Shown here: piece by piece, positions 1 through 7,095 of the stretch
Numbering within the stretch: the stretch's first letter is position 1
Layout of the letters: each line of letters opens with the position of its first letter
Assembly: GCA_014378805.1 (NCBI GenBank)
Contig: JACMMY010000240.1
Location: 1 to 11,328, forward strand
Direction of reading: 5' to 3'
Length of the DNA: 11,328 bases
Origin: Moraxellaceae bacterium
GTDB lineage: Bacteria > Pseudomonadota > Gammaproteobacteria > Pseudomonadales > Moraxellaceae
Translations under genes and position numbers: made by a program
Notes under the pieces: generated by a model
Database searches by the model: none
Told to the model about the DNA's origin: nothing
Seen by the model: the letters and a program-made list of their open reading frames with translations, nothing else

Positions 1-1128
1 GAGATGATTCAACAACTGGGTTATACCAACGGCATTGAAAACTATTCCCGCCATTTATCCGGTCGTCCTGCGGGTGAAGCGCCGCCGACATTGTTTGATT
101 ATGTGCCAGAAGATGCGTTGTTTTTTATTGATGAATCGCATGTGTCGGTGCCGCAAATTGGCGCGATGTATAAAGGTGACCGCTCGCGTAAACAAACCTT
201 GGTGGATTATGGTTTTCGCTTGCCGAGCGCATTGGATAATCGTCCGCTGAAATTTGAAGAGTGGGAACGTATTTCACCCGCGACGATTTTTGTGACCGCG
301 ACGCCAGCTCTGTACGAACTGGAAAAGAGCGAGCAAATCGTTGAGCAGTTGGTGCGTCCGACTGGGTTGATTGATCCCGAAATTGAAATTCGTCCAGTGC
401 TGACACAGGTTGATGATGTGTTGTCTGAAATTAATCTACGCGCTGCCAAAAATGAGCGCGTTCTGGTCACAACATTGACCAAACGCATGTCCGAAGACCT
501 CACGAGTTATTTAAAAGAATACGGCGTGAAAGTCGCGTATTTGCATTCGGACATTGATACGGTTGAACGGACAAAGATCATCCATGATTTACGCATGGGT
601 GTGCATGATGTGTTGATTGGTATTAACTTGCTGCGCGAAGGTTTGGATATGCCTGAAGTGTCTTTGGTTGCGATTCTCGATGCAGACAAAGAAGGTTTCT
701 TACGTTCGGAACGTGCGTTGATTCAAACCATCGGACGTGCTGCGCGACATCTGAATGGTAAAGCGATTTTGTACGCCGATCGGATTACACCATCGATGCA
801 ACGTGCGATTGATGAGACAGATCGTCGCCGTGCGAAACAGGTTGCGTTTAATCTGGAACATAACATTACGCCGCGCAGTGCGATTCGTCAGACCTTGCGT
901 GATATTAATGTCCAAGAAGCGATTTACGATCCAGATGACACCAGTGTTTTGCAACCGACGCCGAGTGATATTGATGAGCATTTGTTACGTGATCCGAAGC
1001 TATTAGCAAAGCATATTCAACAGCTCGAAAAAGCAATGCATGAAAAATCTAAGCAGTTGCAGTTTGAACAGGCTGCGCGTTTACGTGATGAAGTGAAGAA
1101 GCTGAAAGCGCATTTGTTGTCAGTTTAA
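1..1128 (+). CDS. uvrB: UvrB, excinuclease ABC subunit B (3' part; 5' end outside window)
   Basis: UvrB is the damage-verifying, helicase-like subunit of UvrABC nucleotide excision repair. It takes over damaged DNA from UvrA and recruits UvrC in the cytoplasm. The frame is open from base 1 and encodes about 375 codons of a protein usually near 670 residues, so roughly the N-terminal 45% is missing. Visible family signatures, in order, are NGIENYSRHLSGR near the start, the helicase motif around VTATPALYELE, the stretch HSDIDTVER then INLLREGLDMPEVSL, DADKEGFLRSERALIQTIGRAARH (motifs V and VI), and a C-terminal UVR domain with the QFEQAARLRDEVKKL heptads that contact UvrC. ATP-Ala-Leu replaces the more usual ATP-Gly at the TATP motif, a small variation. 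Nothing suggests loss of function. The identity is secure. The ATG at position 4 is internal, not a start. Confidence 0.97.
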   Translation, partial: EMIQQLGYTNGIENYSRHLSGRPAGEAPPTLFDYVPEDALFFIDESHVSVPQIGAMYKGDRSRKQTLVDYGFRLPSALDNRPLKFEEWERISPATIFVTATPALYELEKSEQIVEQLVRPTGLIDPEIEIRPVLTQVDDVLSEINLRAAKNERVLVTTLTKRMSEDLTSYLKEYGVKVAYLHSDIDTVERTKIIHDLRMGVHDVLIGINLLREGLDMPEVSLVAILDADKEGFLRSERALIQTIGRAARHLNGKAILYADRITPSMQRAIDETDRRRAKQVAFNLEHNITPRSAIRQTLRDINVQEAIYDPDDTSVLQPTPSDIDEHLLRDPKLLAKHIQQLEKAMHEKSKQLQFEQAARLRDEVKKLKAHLLSV

Positions 1129-1260
1129 TGGCGCGATTGAACTGAGGATTGTCGACACAAGATGATGCTCAGAACACTACGCTAATTACGATATATTACG
1201 GATGAAACAGACGATTTTTGCTAGTCTATCTGGAATCCATTGCTTATCGATGATCAAAAA

Positions 1261-2481
1261 ATGAAAACATCTCGGATACTTTTAAGTGGTTTGGTCATTA
1301 CGTTGATGATGCCCGCTTTTGCGGATGATAATGATGGTCAGCAACGAGGGCAGGGTAAGCGCGAGGGTAATAAGCAGCAGACGGCAACCGTGACTCAAGA
1401 GGCGGTAGTGAGTGCTCGTTCTCCCAGTGCCTTTATGGGGTTTAAATCTCTGCCGCTGCAAACCCGTCCGCAACCAAAAATCCAGAATGCACCCGTAGGC
1501 GCACGTCCAAATAATTCAGCGTCTCATGAGCGTTTTCAGACTGCAAATCCACCATTAGATTCAAATAATCGTCGAGACCGAAATATACGAGAGCAAAACC
1601 GCCGCAATGACTATGCCAATAATGAACGTAATCAGGTTGTGAGTAGTGGTATTGGAAGTGATGGGTATATTCGCGGCAATAATACAAATTTAACGAATCG
1701 TGGTTATGTCCGTGCCGATAACTCTAACTTATCCAATGATGGCTATATTCAAATCAATCAAACGCGCAACATAAATCAAGGGAATGCTCAAGGCAGCTAT
1801 ATCCGTGATCGAGATAATCAGGGCTGGCGTAATAATAATCGAGCCACACAATATCGCATGCCTTATCGTCAAGGGTATTCCCACCGTTATCGGGTGCACT
1901 ATGCTCAAACTTGGCCAACGAATTATGGGTGGCGCTCACACGGATGGTCGAGAAATTATCGGGAAGCTGATCCATATTGGTTTGCGGTCATCACCAGTAT
2001 TGCACTGGCGCAAGCGTGGTCAGATGCCGAAGTGGCTCAAGCAATCAATGATAATAATTTAAGGCAGCAACTGATTTATGATGAGGATGTTCGTCAACAA
2101 ATGATCGCATCGGGTTATCCAGCGAATCAGGTTTACTATTCGTCAGATGATTACGGCAATGATCCAAATGTTTATCCGCCTGCTGGCTATGATAATCCCT
2201 ATGATCTGAATACAACCTATCCACCACAAACTCAAAATGGCTACTATCCAACAACGCCAAGAAGTAGTAATCCAAATTCACCTCTATATAATGGTATTCC
2301 ACTTGCGTCAGGTGACCAAGTTGCTAATCGCAATGCCAATCAAAATGTATTGTTTTTCTGTAATGCAGGCAATAAACAAAAAACAGCTGAGGCGTTTCGA
2401 CAAATTCAGTCACCTGATCTCAGTGTTTGGAAAACATTAGAAAGTTTTAATAAATGTCGATCATGGGCGGTTTTACCATAA
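1261..2481 (+). CDS. Exported Asn/Gln/Tyr-rich protein of unknown function
   Basis: I do not recognise a family. From ATG 1261 the product is 406 aa and opens with a clear Sec signal peptide: MKTSR, a hydrophobic core (ILLSGLVITLMM) and an AFA cleavage site after residue 21, then an acidic DDNDG. The mature part is low complexity and rich in Asn, Arg, Gln and Tyr. Residues 135-178 hold about three copies of a 13-residue unit of the form GY(I/V)RxxNxNLxN. A Tyr/Trp/Arg-rich stretch follows (about 205-240), then a likely helical segment (about 245-285) containing AQAWSDAEVAQAI and an LRQQLIYDEDVRQQM run, then a Pro/Tyr/Asn linker and a C-terminal domain with two cysteines (FFCNAG and NKCRSW) that could pair in the periplasm. 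A TTG at 1240 would add seven residues before the signal peptide. ATG 1261 is preferred, although neither start has a strong ribosome site. The next gene begins at its stop codon. Confidence 0.75.
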   Translation: MKTSRILLSGLVITLMMPAFADDNDGQQRGQGKREGNKQQTATVTQEAVVSARSPSAFMGFKSLPLQTRPQPKIQNAPVGARPNNSASHERFQTANPPLDSNNRRDRNIREQNRRNDYANNERNQVVSSGIGSDGYIRGNNTNLTNRGYVRADNSNLSNDGYIQINQTRNINQGNAQGSYIRDRDNQGWRNNNRATQYRMPYRQGYSHRYRVHYAQTWPTNYGWRSHGWSRNYREADPYWFAVITSIALAQAWSDAEVAQAINDNNLRQQLIYDEDVRQQMIASGYPANQVYYSSDDYGNDPNVYPPAGYDNPYDLNTTYPPQTQNGYYPTTPRSSNPNSPLYNGIPLASGDQVANRNANQNVLFFCNAGNKQKTAEAFRQIQSPDLSVWKTLESFNKCRSWAVLP

Positions 2482-3687
2482 GTGATGCCTGATTCCTATA
2501 GACCGAGCGTGCCGCTTGACGCCGCCATGCAACTCTCGATTCAAGTCGTTGAGTCCATTCGTGATATTCCAGCTCAATTCTGGTTAAGCCAAACTACGCC
2601 GTTTATGCGGCGTGCATTTTGGGTTGCGCTCGAAGATAGTGGAGCAATTGGTGCTCAATCGGGTTGGTTTGGGCAGCATTTGTTGCTCTATCGTGGTACA
2701 GATCCTGTCGCTGCACTTCCTTTATTTGTCAAAACGCACAATCGCGGCGAATACGTCTTTGATCATGCGTGGGCTCAAGCCTATGCGCGACATGGCTTGG
2801 ATTATCACCCACGGTTGGTCACCAGCGCGCCTTTTACGCCTGTGACTGGCTCACGTGTTTTATTGGCAAAAGATGTTTCGCTCACAGAAGTTTTACCGAC
2901 GTTACTTCATGGCGTACAGGCATTAGCGCAAAAATTGAGTGCATCATCGTGGCATGGTTTATTTTTAGATTCGAGTTTTTTACAAGCCTACCAAGCCGCA
3001 ACTTTATCTGATTCCAAAACCCCCAAACTTGCTGAACGCATCAACGTTCAATTCCTTTGGGAAAATAAAAACTATTCTGATTTCGCAGCTTTTTTAGATG
3101 TGTTGACCGCAAAGCGTCGTAAAAGCATTCGTGTTGAACGTGACAAAGTAGCGGCGCAAGGGATGAGTTGTCATTGGCTGGAAGGTCAAGATATCAGCCA
3201 AGACGACTGGCAGTTCTTCTATCAGTGTTATCAAAACACCTATTTTATTCGCGGTCAAAAACCTTATTTGAAACTTGAGTTTTTTACCCAATTGGGCGCG
3301 ACGATGCCTGATTCTTTAGCCTTAATCATTGCTCAAGATGCGGATGAAAATCCGATTGCTTCTGCGTTGTTTTTTAAAGATGAGCAGACATTATATGGCC
3401 GCTATTGGGGCGCGATACGTGACGTGGATTCTTTGCATTTCGAGGTGTGTTATTACCAAGGGATTGAATTTGCCATTCAGCAGAATTTGCGTTGGTTTGA
3501 TCCCGGAACACAAGGTGAGCATAAGCTGATTCGGGGTTTTGAACCTGTGTTGACGCATTCGATGCATTGGTTGGCTGAGCCTGCGTTTATGGCGGCTGTG
3601 ACGGATTTCACGGTGCGTGAGCGAGTCGGTGTAGAGGCTTATTTTGAAGAAGCGAAGGGATGTTTACCGTATAAAAATATTGTGTGA
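2482..3687 (+). CDS. FemAB/GNAT-like acyltransferase (COG3146, PF04339-type)
   Basis: This matches the COG3146 family, annotated as putative peptidoglycan biosynthesis or GNAT-fold acyltransferases related to FemAB aminoacyl transferases. The substrate is not established. Signatures are the N-terminal block FMRRAFWVALEDSGAIG, the basic LTAKRRKSIRVER helix before the second GNAT-like half, and a C-terminal block (about residues 306-355) with GRYWG, LHFEVCYYQGIEFAI, DPGTQGEHKLIRGF. The length of 401 aa fits the family and no transmembrane segment is seen, so it should be cytosolic. The start is uncertain: GTG 2482 and ATG 2485 lie directly after the upstream TAA (TAAGTGATG), while ATG 2527 gives an N-terminus closer to family members. 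None has a good Shine-Dalgarno site, so translation is probably coupled to the upstream exported-protein gene. I am sure of the family, not of the reaction. Confidence 0.88.
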   Translation: MMPDSYRPSVPLDAAMQLSIQVVESIRDIPAQFWLSQTTPFMRRAFWVALEDSGAIGAQSGWFGQHLLLYRGTDPVAALPLFVKTHNRGEYVFDHAWAQAYARHGLDYHPRLVTSAPFTPVTGSRVLLAKDVSLTEVLPTLLHGVQALAQKLSASSWHGLFLDSSFLQAYQAATLSDSKTPKLAERINVQFLWENKNYSDFAAFLDVLTAKRRKSIRVERDKVAAQGMSCHWLEGQDISQDDWQFFYQCYQNTYFIRGQKPYLKLEFFTQLGATMPDSLALIIAQDADENPIASALFFKDEQTLYGRYWGAIRDVDSLHFEVCYYQGIEFAIQQNLRWFDPGTQGEHKLIRGFEPVLTHSMHWLAEPAFMAAVTDFTVRERVGVEAYFEEAKGCLPYKNIV

Positions 3688-3730
3688 TATACGCCTAGTA
3701 TTCTTCATAAATACATCTGTTCTATTTATG

Positions 3731-3757
3731 TTTACTTCACAGTCTTTACGCTAAAAT
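3731..3757 (+). promoter_or_regulatory. Possible sigma70 promoter for the flavodoxin gene
   Basis: TTTACT (3731-3736) and TAAAAT (3752-3757) resemble -35 and -10 boxes, but the 15-bp spacer is short. An alternative -35 is TGTTTA at 3729-3734 with a 17-bp spacer. It lies between the end of the acyltransferase gene and a leader hairpin, where a promoter for the single-gene unit would be expected. Confidence 0.35.
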
Positions 3758-3765
3758 GAGATGTT

Positions 3766-3809
3766 CACTGTGCTGTAATAGATGCACTATAGAGCACATC
3801 TACACAGTG
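3766..3809 (+). promoter_or_regulatory. Nested stem-loop in the leader of the flavodoxin gene
   Basis: Two inverted repeats are nested: CACTGTG (3766-3772) pairs with CACAGTG (3803-3809), and TAGATG (3779-3784) pairs with CATCTA (3797-3802). The right arms are contiguous, while the left arms are separated by a 6-nt bulge (3773-3778). The structure ends just before the ribosome site AAAGGAG (3811-3817) of the next gene. It has no T-tract, so it is not an intrinsic terminator. It could be an mRNA-stabilising hairpin, a regulatory leader or an operator palindrome; the sequence does not decide. Confidence 0.5.
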
Positions 3810-3825
3810 CAAAGGAGCAAATAAA

Positions 3826-4401
3826 ATGTCAAAGGTCGCTATCGTTTATCACACAGGTTATGGTCATACACAGAAGCAAGCTGAAGCGGTTCATGCTGGC
3901 GTTGCGTCTGTTGCAGGGACAAAAGTTGAGCTGATTAAGATTGATGCAGAAGGAAATATTTCAGACGAAGCGTGGCAGAATCTTGCATCCGCAGATGGCG
4001 TGATTTTTGGTTCTCCAACGTATATGGGTAACGTATCTTGGCAATTTAAAAAATTCGCCGATGCATCCAGCAAGCCTTGGTTTGTCCAAGCATGGAAAGA
4101 TAAGTTAGCGGCAGGCTTTACCAATTCTGCTTCAATGAATGGTGATAAAGGTTCAACGATTGCGTATTTAATGACATTCGCGATGCAACATTCGATGCTG
4201 TGGGTCGGTACGGGTTTGATGCCTGCCAACAGTAAAGCGGCGGTTCGTAATGATGTGAATTATTTGGCTGGTTTTTCAGGGTTACTTGCGCAATCGCCTT
4301 CGGATTCTTCACCTGATGAGGGGCCGTTACCGGGTGATTTGGAGACAGCGAAAATATTTGGTATTCGTTTTGCTGAACAGGTTCAGCGTTTGACGAAGTA
4401 A
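3826..4401 (+). CDS. Flavodoxin-family NAD(P)H:quinone oxidoreductase (WrbA-like)
   Basis: A 191-aa flavodoxin-fold protein, probably an FMN-dependent cytosolic quinone reductase or related oxidoreductase. The N-terminus KVAIVYHTGYGHT (to residue 15) is the first beta strand and FMN phosphate-binding loop. Residues 62-79, GSPTYMGNVSWQFKKFAD, match the second FMN loop of WrbA-like proteins (GTPTRFGN in WrbA). MHSMLWVGTG-type residues after a helix and a late GDLETAKIFGIRFAEQV helix also fit. It is slightly shorter than E. coli WrbA and lacks the WrbA insertion after the second strand, so the general family name is safer than wrbA itself. A strong AAAGGAG site at 3811-3817 precedes ATG 3826. 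The gene stands alone between its own putative promoter and an intrinsic terminator. Such enzymes commonly guard against redox cycling of quinones; that role is inferred here. Confidence 0.88.
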   Translation: MSKVAIVYHTGYGHTQKQAEAVHAGVASVAGTKVELIKIDAEGNISDEAWQNLASADGVIFGSPTYMGNVSWQFKKFADASSKPWFVQAWKDKLAAGFTNSASMNGDKGSTIAYLMTFAMQHSMLWVGTGLMPANSKAAVRNDVNYLAGFSGLLAQSPSDSSPDEGPLPGDLETAKIFGIRFAEQVQRLTK

Positions 4402-4413
4402 TTTGTTGTTGTG

Positions 4414-4445
4414 AAAAGAACAGTCCTTATTTGGGCTGTTTTTTT
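4414..4445 (+). terminator. Rho-independent terminator after the flavodoxin gene
   Basis: AACAGTCC (4419-4426) pairs with GGGCTGTT (4433-4440) with one G-T wobble and a 6-nt loop, followed by a run of seven T (4439-4445). The A-rich left flank can also pair with the T run. It lies 17 nt after the stop codon. Confidence 0.88.
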
Positions 4446-4486
4446 ATGTTTGAAAATATCTACTTTTATAAAACTACATAGCTCTT

Positions 4487-4551
4487 TGAGCTTGTCGAAA
4501 TGCGCGGGTTCATTACAAATGGTGGTTGAGATGTCCGCTTCGACAGGCTCA
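4487..4551. repeat. Interspersed palindromic repeat unit (TGTCGAA type)
   Basis: TGAGCTTGTCGAA (4487-4499) and TTCGACAGGCTCA (4539-4551) are inverted copies differing at one of 13 positions, separated by 39 nt. The core TTCGACA(A/G)GCTCA is the kind of short palindromic element seen scattered in intergenic DNA of many bacterial genomes. Only one unit is present in this window. It sits between the flavodoxin terminator and pyrB, away from either ribosome site, and could fold into a long hairpin in RNA. Confidence 0.7.
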
Positions 4552-4673
4552 GTGAACTTTATATTCAGTTTAATAGTGAATTAATAAGAACAACATCAAT
4601 GTTTTTTCTAAAGGCATTTTTTTGTGTAATCCGTTAAACTTATCGTCATTCACTTATTCATTAAATCAGCCAT

Positions 4674-4679
4674 TAAGGA
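4674..4679 (+). promoter_or_regulatory. Ribosome binding site that sets the pyrB start
   Basis: TAAGGA lies 8 nt before ATG 4688. The in-frame TTG at 4622 has only a T-rich upstream stretch and would add 22 residues not typical of the family, so ATG 4688 is chosen. Confidence 0.75.
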
Positions 4680-4687
4680 TCGCGTCG

Positions 4688-5701
4688 ATGCATACGTCAG
4701 CACAGCACCATTCTGCGTTACATTTACCGAGCCAGCTTCAGTTAAATCGTGCAGGTAATTTACAACATTTCTTAGGCATCGAAGGTTTATCCCGCGCGCA
4801 TTTGACCCGAATTCTCGAAACTGCCGAAACTTTTCTCGGTGAAAACGGACGAATCCTGAATCAGCCTTTGCTTGATGGTCGTACCGTGATGAATTTATTT
4901 TTTGAACCGTCAACGCGGACACGTACCACCTTTGAAGTTGCCGCAAAGCGTTTATCAGCCAATGTTCTCAATATTGATATTCAGCGCTCAAGCACCTCAA
5001 AAGGTGAGACGCTACGCGATACCTTGTGGAACTTAGAGGCGATGACGGCGGATGTATTTGTGGTTCGTCACTCCGCTTCTGGTGCGGCGCATTTTATGGC
5101 GCAATCGGTTTGTCCTCATGTTGCGATTATCAATGCTGGTGATGGTCGTCACGCCCATCCAACCCAAGCGATGCTGGATATGCTCACCATCCGCCGTCAT
5201 GCAGGTCGTCCATTTAGTGAACTGACGGTTGCGATTATTGGTGATATTAAACATTCACGCGTTGCGCGTTCTGATATTCAAGCCTTACAAACGTTGGGTG
5301 CAAAAGAAGTGCGCATCATTGCACCGCGCACCTTGTTACCGACTGGTTTTGAGGCATTTGGCGTGAAAGTATTTGAGAACATGGATCAAGGCGTTGCGGG
5401 TTGTGATGTGGTGATTTCGCTACGGATTCAAAATGAACGAATTGCATCGCCGCTCCTTGCCAGTTCGGATGAGTTTTATAAGTTATACGGTATGACCGAG
5501 GCGCGATTAAAACTGGCGAATCCAAATGCGCTTGTCATGCACCCTGGTCCAATGAATCGTGGTGTTGAAATCGCATCGAGTGTTGCTGATGGCCCACAAT
5601 CATTAATTTTAAAACAAGTTAATTATGGGATTGCAGTTCGAATGGCGGTGTTGTCATTGGCGATGCAAGGACAGTTAGAAGCGCGGGAGATGACAGCATG
5701 A
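4688..5701 (+). CDS. pyrB: Aspartate carbamoyltransferase, catalytic subunit
   Basis: PyrB condenses carbamoyl phosphate and L-aspartate to N-carbamoyl-aspartate, the committed step of de novo pyrimidine synthesis in the cytosol. From ATG 4688 it has 337 aa, with a short extra N-terminal segment of about 20 residues before the first conserved helix, as in pseudomonad enzymes. The carbamoyl-phosphate loop FEPSTRTRTTFE (residues 72-83), the flexible loop SSTSKGETLRDT (101-112) with the active-site lysine K105, HAHPTQA (155-161) and HPGPMNRG (285-292) are all present, so it should be active. Its TGA overlaps the ATG of the next gene (ATGA, 5698-5701), which gives translational coupling with pyrC'. 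In Pseudomonas this pair forms a class A holoenzyme; the same assembly is inferred here. No pyrI-type regulatory subunit is visible. Confidence 0.97.
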   Translation: MHTSAQHHSALHLPSQLQLNRAGNLQHFLGIEGLSRAHLTRILETAETFLGENGRILNQPLLDGRTVMNLFFEPSTRTRTTFEVAAKRLSANVLNIDIQRSSTSKGETLRDTLWNLEAMTADVFVVRHSASGAAHFMAQSVCPHVAIINAGDGRHAHPTQAMLDMLTIRRHAGRPFSELTVAIIGDIKHSRVARSDIQALQTLGAKEVRIIAPRTLLPTGFEAFGVKVFENMDQGVAGCDVVISLRIQNERIASPLLASSDEFYKLYGMTEARLKLANPNALVMHPGPMNRGVEIASSVADGPQSLILKQVNYGIAVRMAVLSLAMQGQLEAREMTA

Positions 5702-6969
5702 GCGAATTTGATATGAAACATGATCTGAATGCTGGCGTCGTCCATATTCAAAATATCCGTGTACTCGATCCAGTGCATGATTCAGACGAAGTGCGTTCGG
5801 TATGGATTAGGCATGGTCAATTGATCCCTGAGCCAACTGATTTATCAACGATTGAAAAAACTATTGATGGTACTGGCAAATGGCTGATGCCTGCGTTGGT
5901 TGATCTGTGCGCGCGCTTGCGTGAGCCGGGTGAACAACAACATGGCACGCTTAAAAGCGAAGGGCAGGCAGCGCGCGCTGCGGGTTTCCTACATGTCGTG
6001 ATCCCACCTGATACCAAACCTGTGTTGGAAAGCGGTGCGCTGTTGCCGGGTCTGCGCCAAAAAGCTTTTGATGATGGCGGTATTTATTTGCATATCATCG
6101 GTGCATTGACCAAAGGCTTGGAGGGTCAACAACCTGCAAACCTCGCAGGATTGAAGCAAGGTAAATGTATCGCGGTCAGTAATGCACGCAAACCATTTGC
6201 CAATAATGAAGTGTTGTTGCGCACACTCGAATATGCGGCAACGCTGGGTTTGACGGTGTTTTTCTATCCTGAAGATGCGGTTTTAGCCAATGATGGTTGT
6301 GTACACGAAGGCTTTATGGCGGCACGTCAAGGCTTGTCGGGTATTCCTGCGATTGCAGAAACCGTGGCACTGAGCACGCAATTATTGTTGGTTGAAGCGA
6401 CTGGCGTGCGTGCGCACTTTAGTCAGTTGTCTTGCGCGGCATCGGTTGAATTGATTGCCGCAGCTAAGAAAAAGAATTTGCCTGTGACTGCTGATGTGGC
6501 AATGCATCAACTGTATCTCACGGATGCGAGTATTGATGGTTTCAATTCTGCCGCGCATGTGCGTCCACCGCTACGTAGTTTTAAAGATCGTGAAGGTTTG
6601 CGTGAGGGCGTGGCGAGTGGTGTGATTGATGCGATTTGTAGTCATCACGAGCCGTTATCGGCGACTGCAAAGATGATGCCGTTTGCGGAAACTGAAGCGG
6701 GTATTTCGGCGTTTGATAGTTTTATGGCGCTCGGTGTTGGGTTGGTGCGTGATGGTGTTTTGTCGCCGCTTGATTTGGCGCGTCGTATTACACAGTCACC
6801 TGCTGAAATTGGTGGAATTGAGACGATGCGTCAGGCGGTGGGTGGTTGGGTTGTGGTTGATCCGACACATCAGTGGACCTTAGATGCAACAAGCATTCAG
6901 TCATCAGGGAAAAATACGCCGTTTTTGGGTGCGGTGTTGACGGCGAAAGTGGCTGAGGTGCTTTTGTAA
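5698..6969 (+). CDS. pyrC': PyrC', non-catalytic dihydroorotase-like subunit of aspartate carbamoyltransferase
   Basis: A 423-aa amidohydrolase-fold protein related to dihydroorotase but lacking its metal site. The canonical HxH of active enzymes (DLHVHLREPG) is replaced: residues 69-78 read DLCARLREPG, with Cys71 and Arg73 at the two metal-ligand positions. The later histidine block is altered to HFSQLSCAASVEL (240-252), and the usual DHAPH-like catalytic Asp motif reads ICSHHEPLS (313-321), with Ser in place of Asp. Outer scaffold motifs (LREPG, GALTKGLEG at 135-143, NSAAHVRPPLR at 283-293) remain, so the fold is kept. In Pseudomonas such a PyrC' is structurally required for the PyrB holoenzyme, while a separate active PyrC carries out the dihydroorotase step. 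The same role is inferred here, supported by the 4-nt overlap with pyrB. The family is often annotated simply as dihydroorotase, which would mislead. Confidence 0.93.
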   Translation: MSEFDMKHDLNAGVVHIQNIRVLDPVHDSDEVRSVWIRHGQLIPEPTDLSTIEKTIDGTGKWLMPALVDLCARLREPGEQQHGTLKSEGQAARAAGFLHVVIPPDTKPVLESGALLPGLRQKAFDDGGIYLHIIGALTKGLEGQQPANLAGLKQGKCIAVSNARKPFANNEVLLRTLEYAATLGLTVFFYPEDAVLANDGCVHEGFMAARQGLSGIPAIAETVALSTQLLLVEATGVRAHFSQLSCAASVELIAAAKKKNLPVTADVAMHQLYLTDASIDGFNSAAHVRPPLRSFKDREGLREGVASGVIDAICSHHEPLSATAKMMPFAETEAGISAFDSFMALGVGLVRDGVLSPLDLARRITQSPAEIGGIETMRQAVGGWVVVDPTHQWTLDATSIQSSGKNTPFLGAVLTAKVAEVLL

Positions 6970-6990
6970 TAAATCATTTAAGATCATAAA

Positions 6991-7036
6991 AAACTCAGTG
7001 AAAACCTTAATATTTAAGGGGAATTTCACTGAGTTT
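6991..7036. terminator. Double hairpin after pyrC', terminator-like
   Basis: A perfect 13-bp inverted repeat, AAACTCAGTGAAA (6991-7003) with TTTCACTGAGTTT (7024-7036), encloses a second one, CCTTAA (7005-7010) with TTAAGG (7014-7019). On the + strand only three T end the stem, then AAAT. On the minus strand the stem is followed by a six-T run (complement of 6988-6993). It therefore looks like a better terminator for transcription arriving from the right than for pyrBC', though it may serve both. Confidence 0.65.
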
Positions 7037-7043
7037 AAATAAG

Positions 7044-7051
7044 TATAAAAT
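7044..7051 (+). promoter_or_regulatory. Possible -10 region before the diglycine-protein/DUF4132 unit
   Basis: TATAAAAT lies 45-52 bp before ATG 7096 and just after the double hairpin. A -35-like TTCACT (7025-7030) falls inside the hairpin arm with a spacer of only 13-15 bp, so the promoter is weakly supported. Confidence 0.3.
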
Positions 7052-7095
7052 AAGCGGTTTCATTCAATAAATACAAAAGGATAGGTAAATACAAT

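Noticed and set aside
1240..1260. TTG start for the exported protein
   Set aside because: It would place MLIDDQK before a signal peptide that begins cleanly at ATG 1261, and only a weak TGGA precedes it.
1129..1260. Terminator after uvrB or promoter for the next gene
   Set aside because: Only a 5-bp CTGAG/CTCAG inverted pair with a 24-nt loop and no T-tract is present. -10-like hexamers lack a properly spaced -35, so nothing was annotated.
4561..4673. Pyrimidine-responsive leader or attenuator before pyrB
   Set aside because: There are T-runs (4601-4607, 4617-4623), but I found no GC-rich hairpin, leader peptide or PyrR-type structure.
4622..4687. TTG start and N-terminal extension of PyrB
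   Set aside because: There is no ribosome site, while ATG 4688 has TAAGGA at ideal spacing and gives the usual length.
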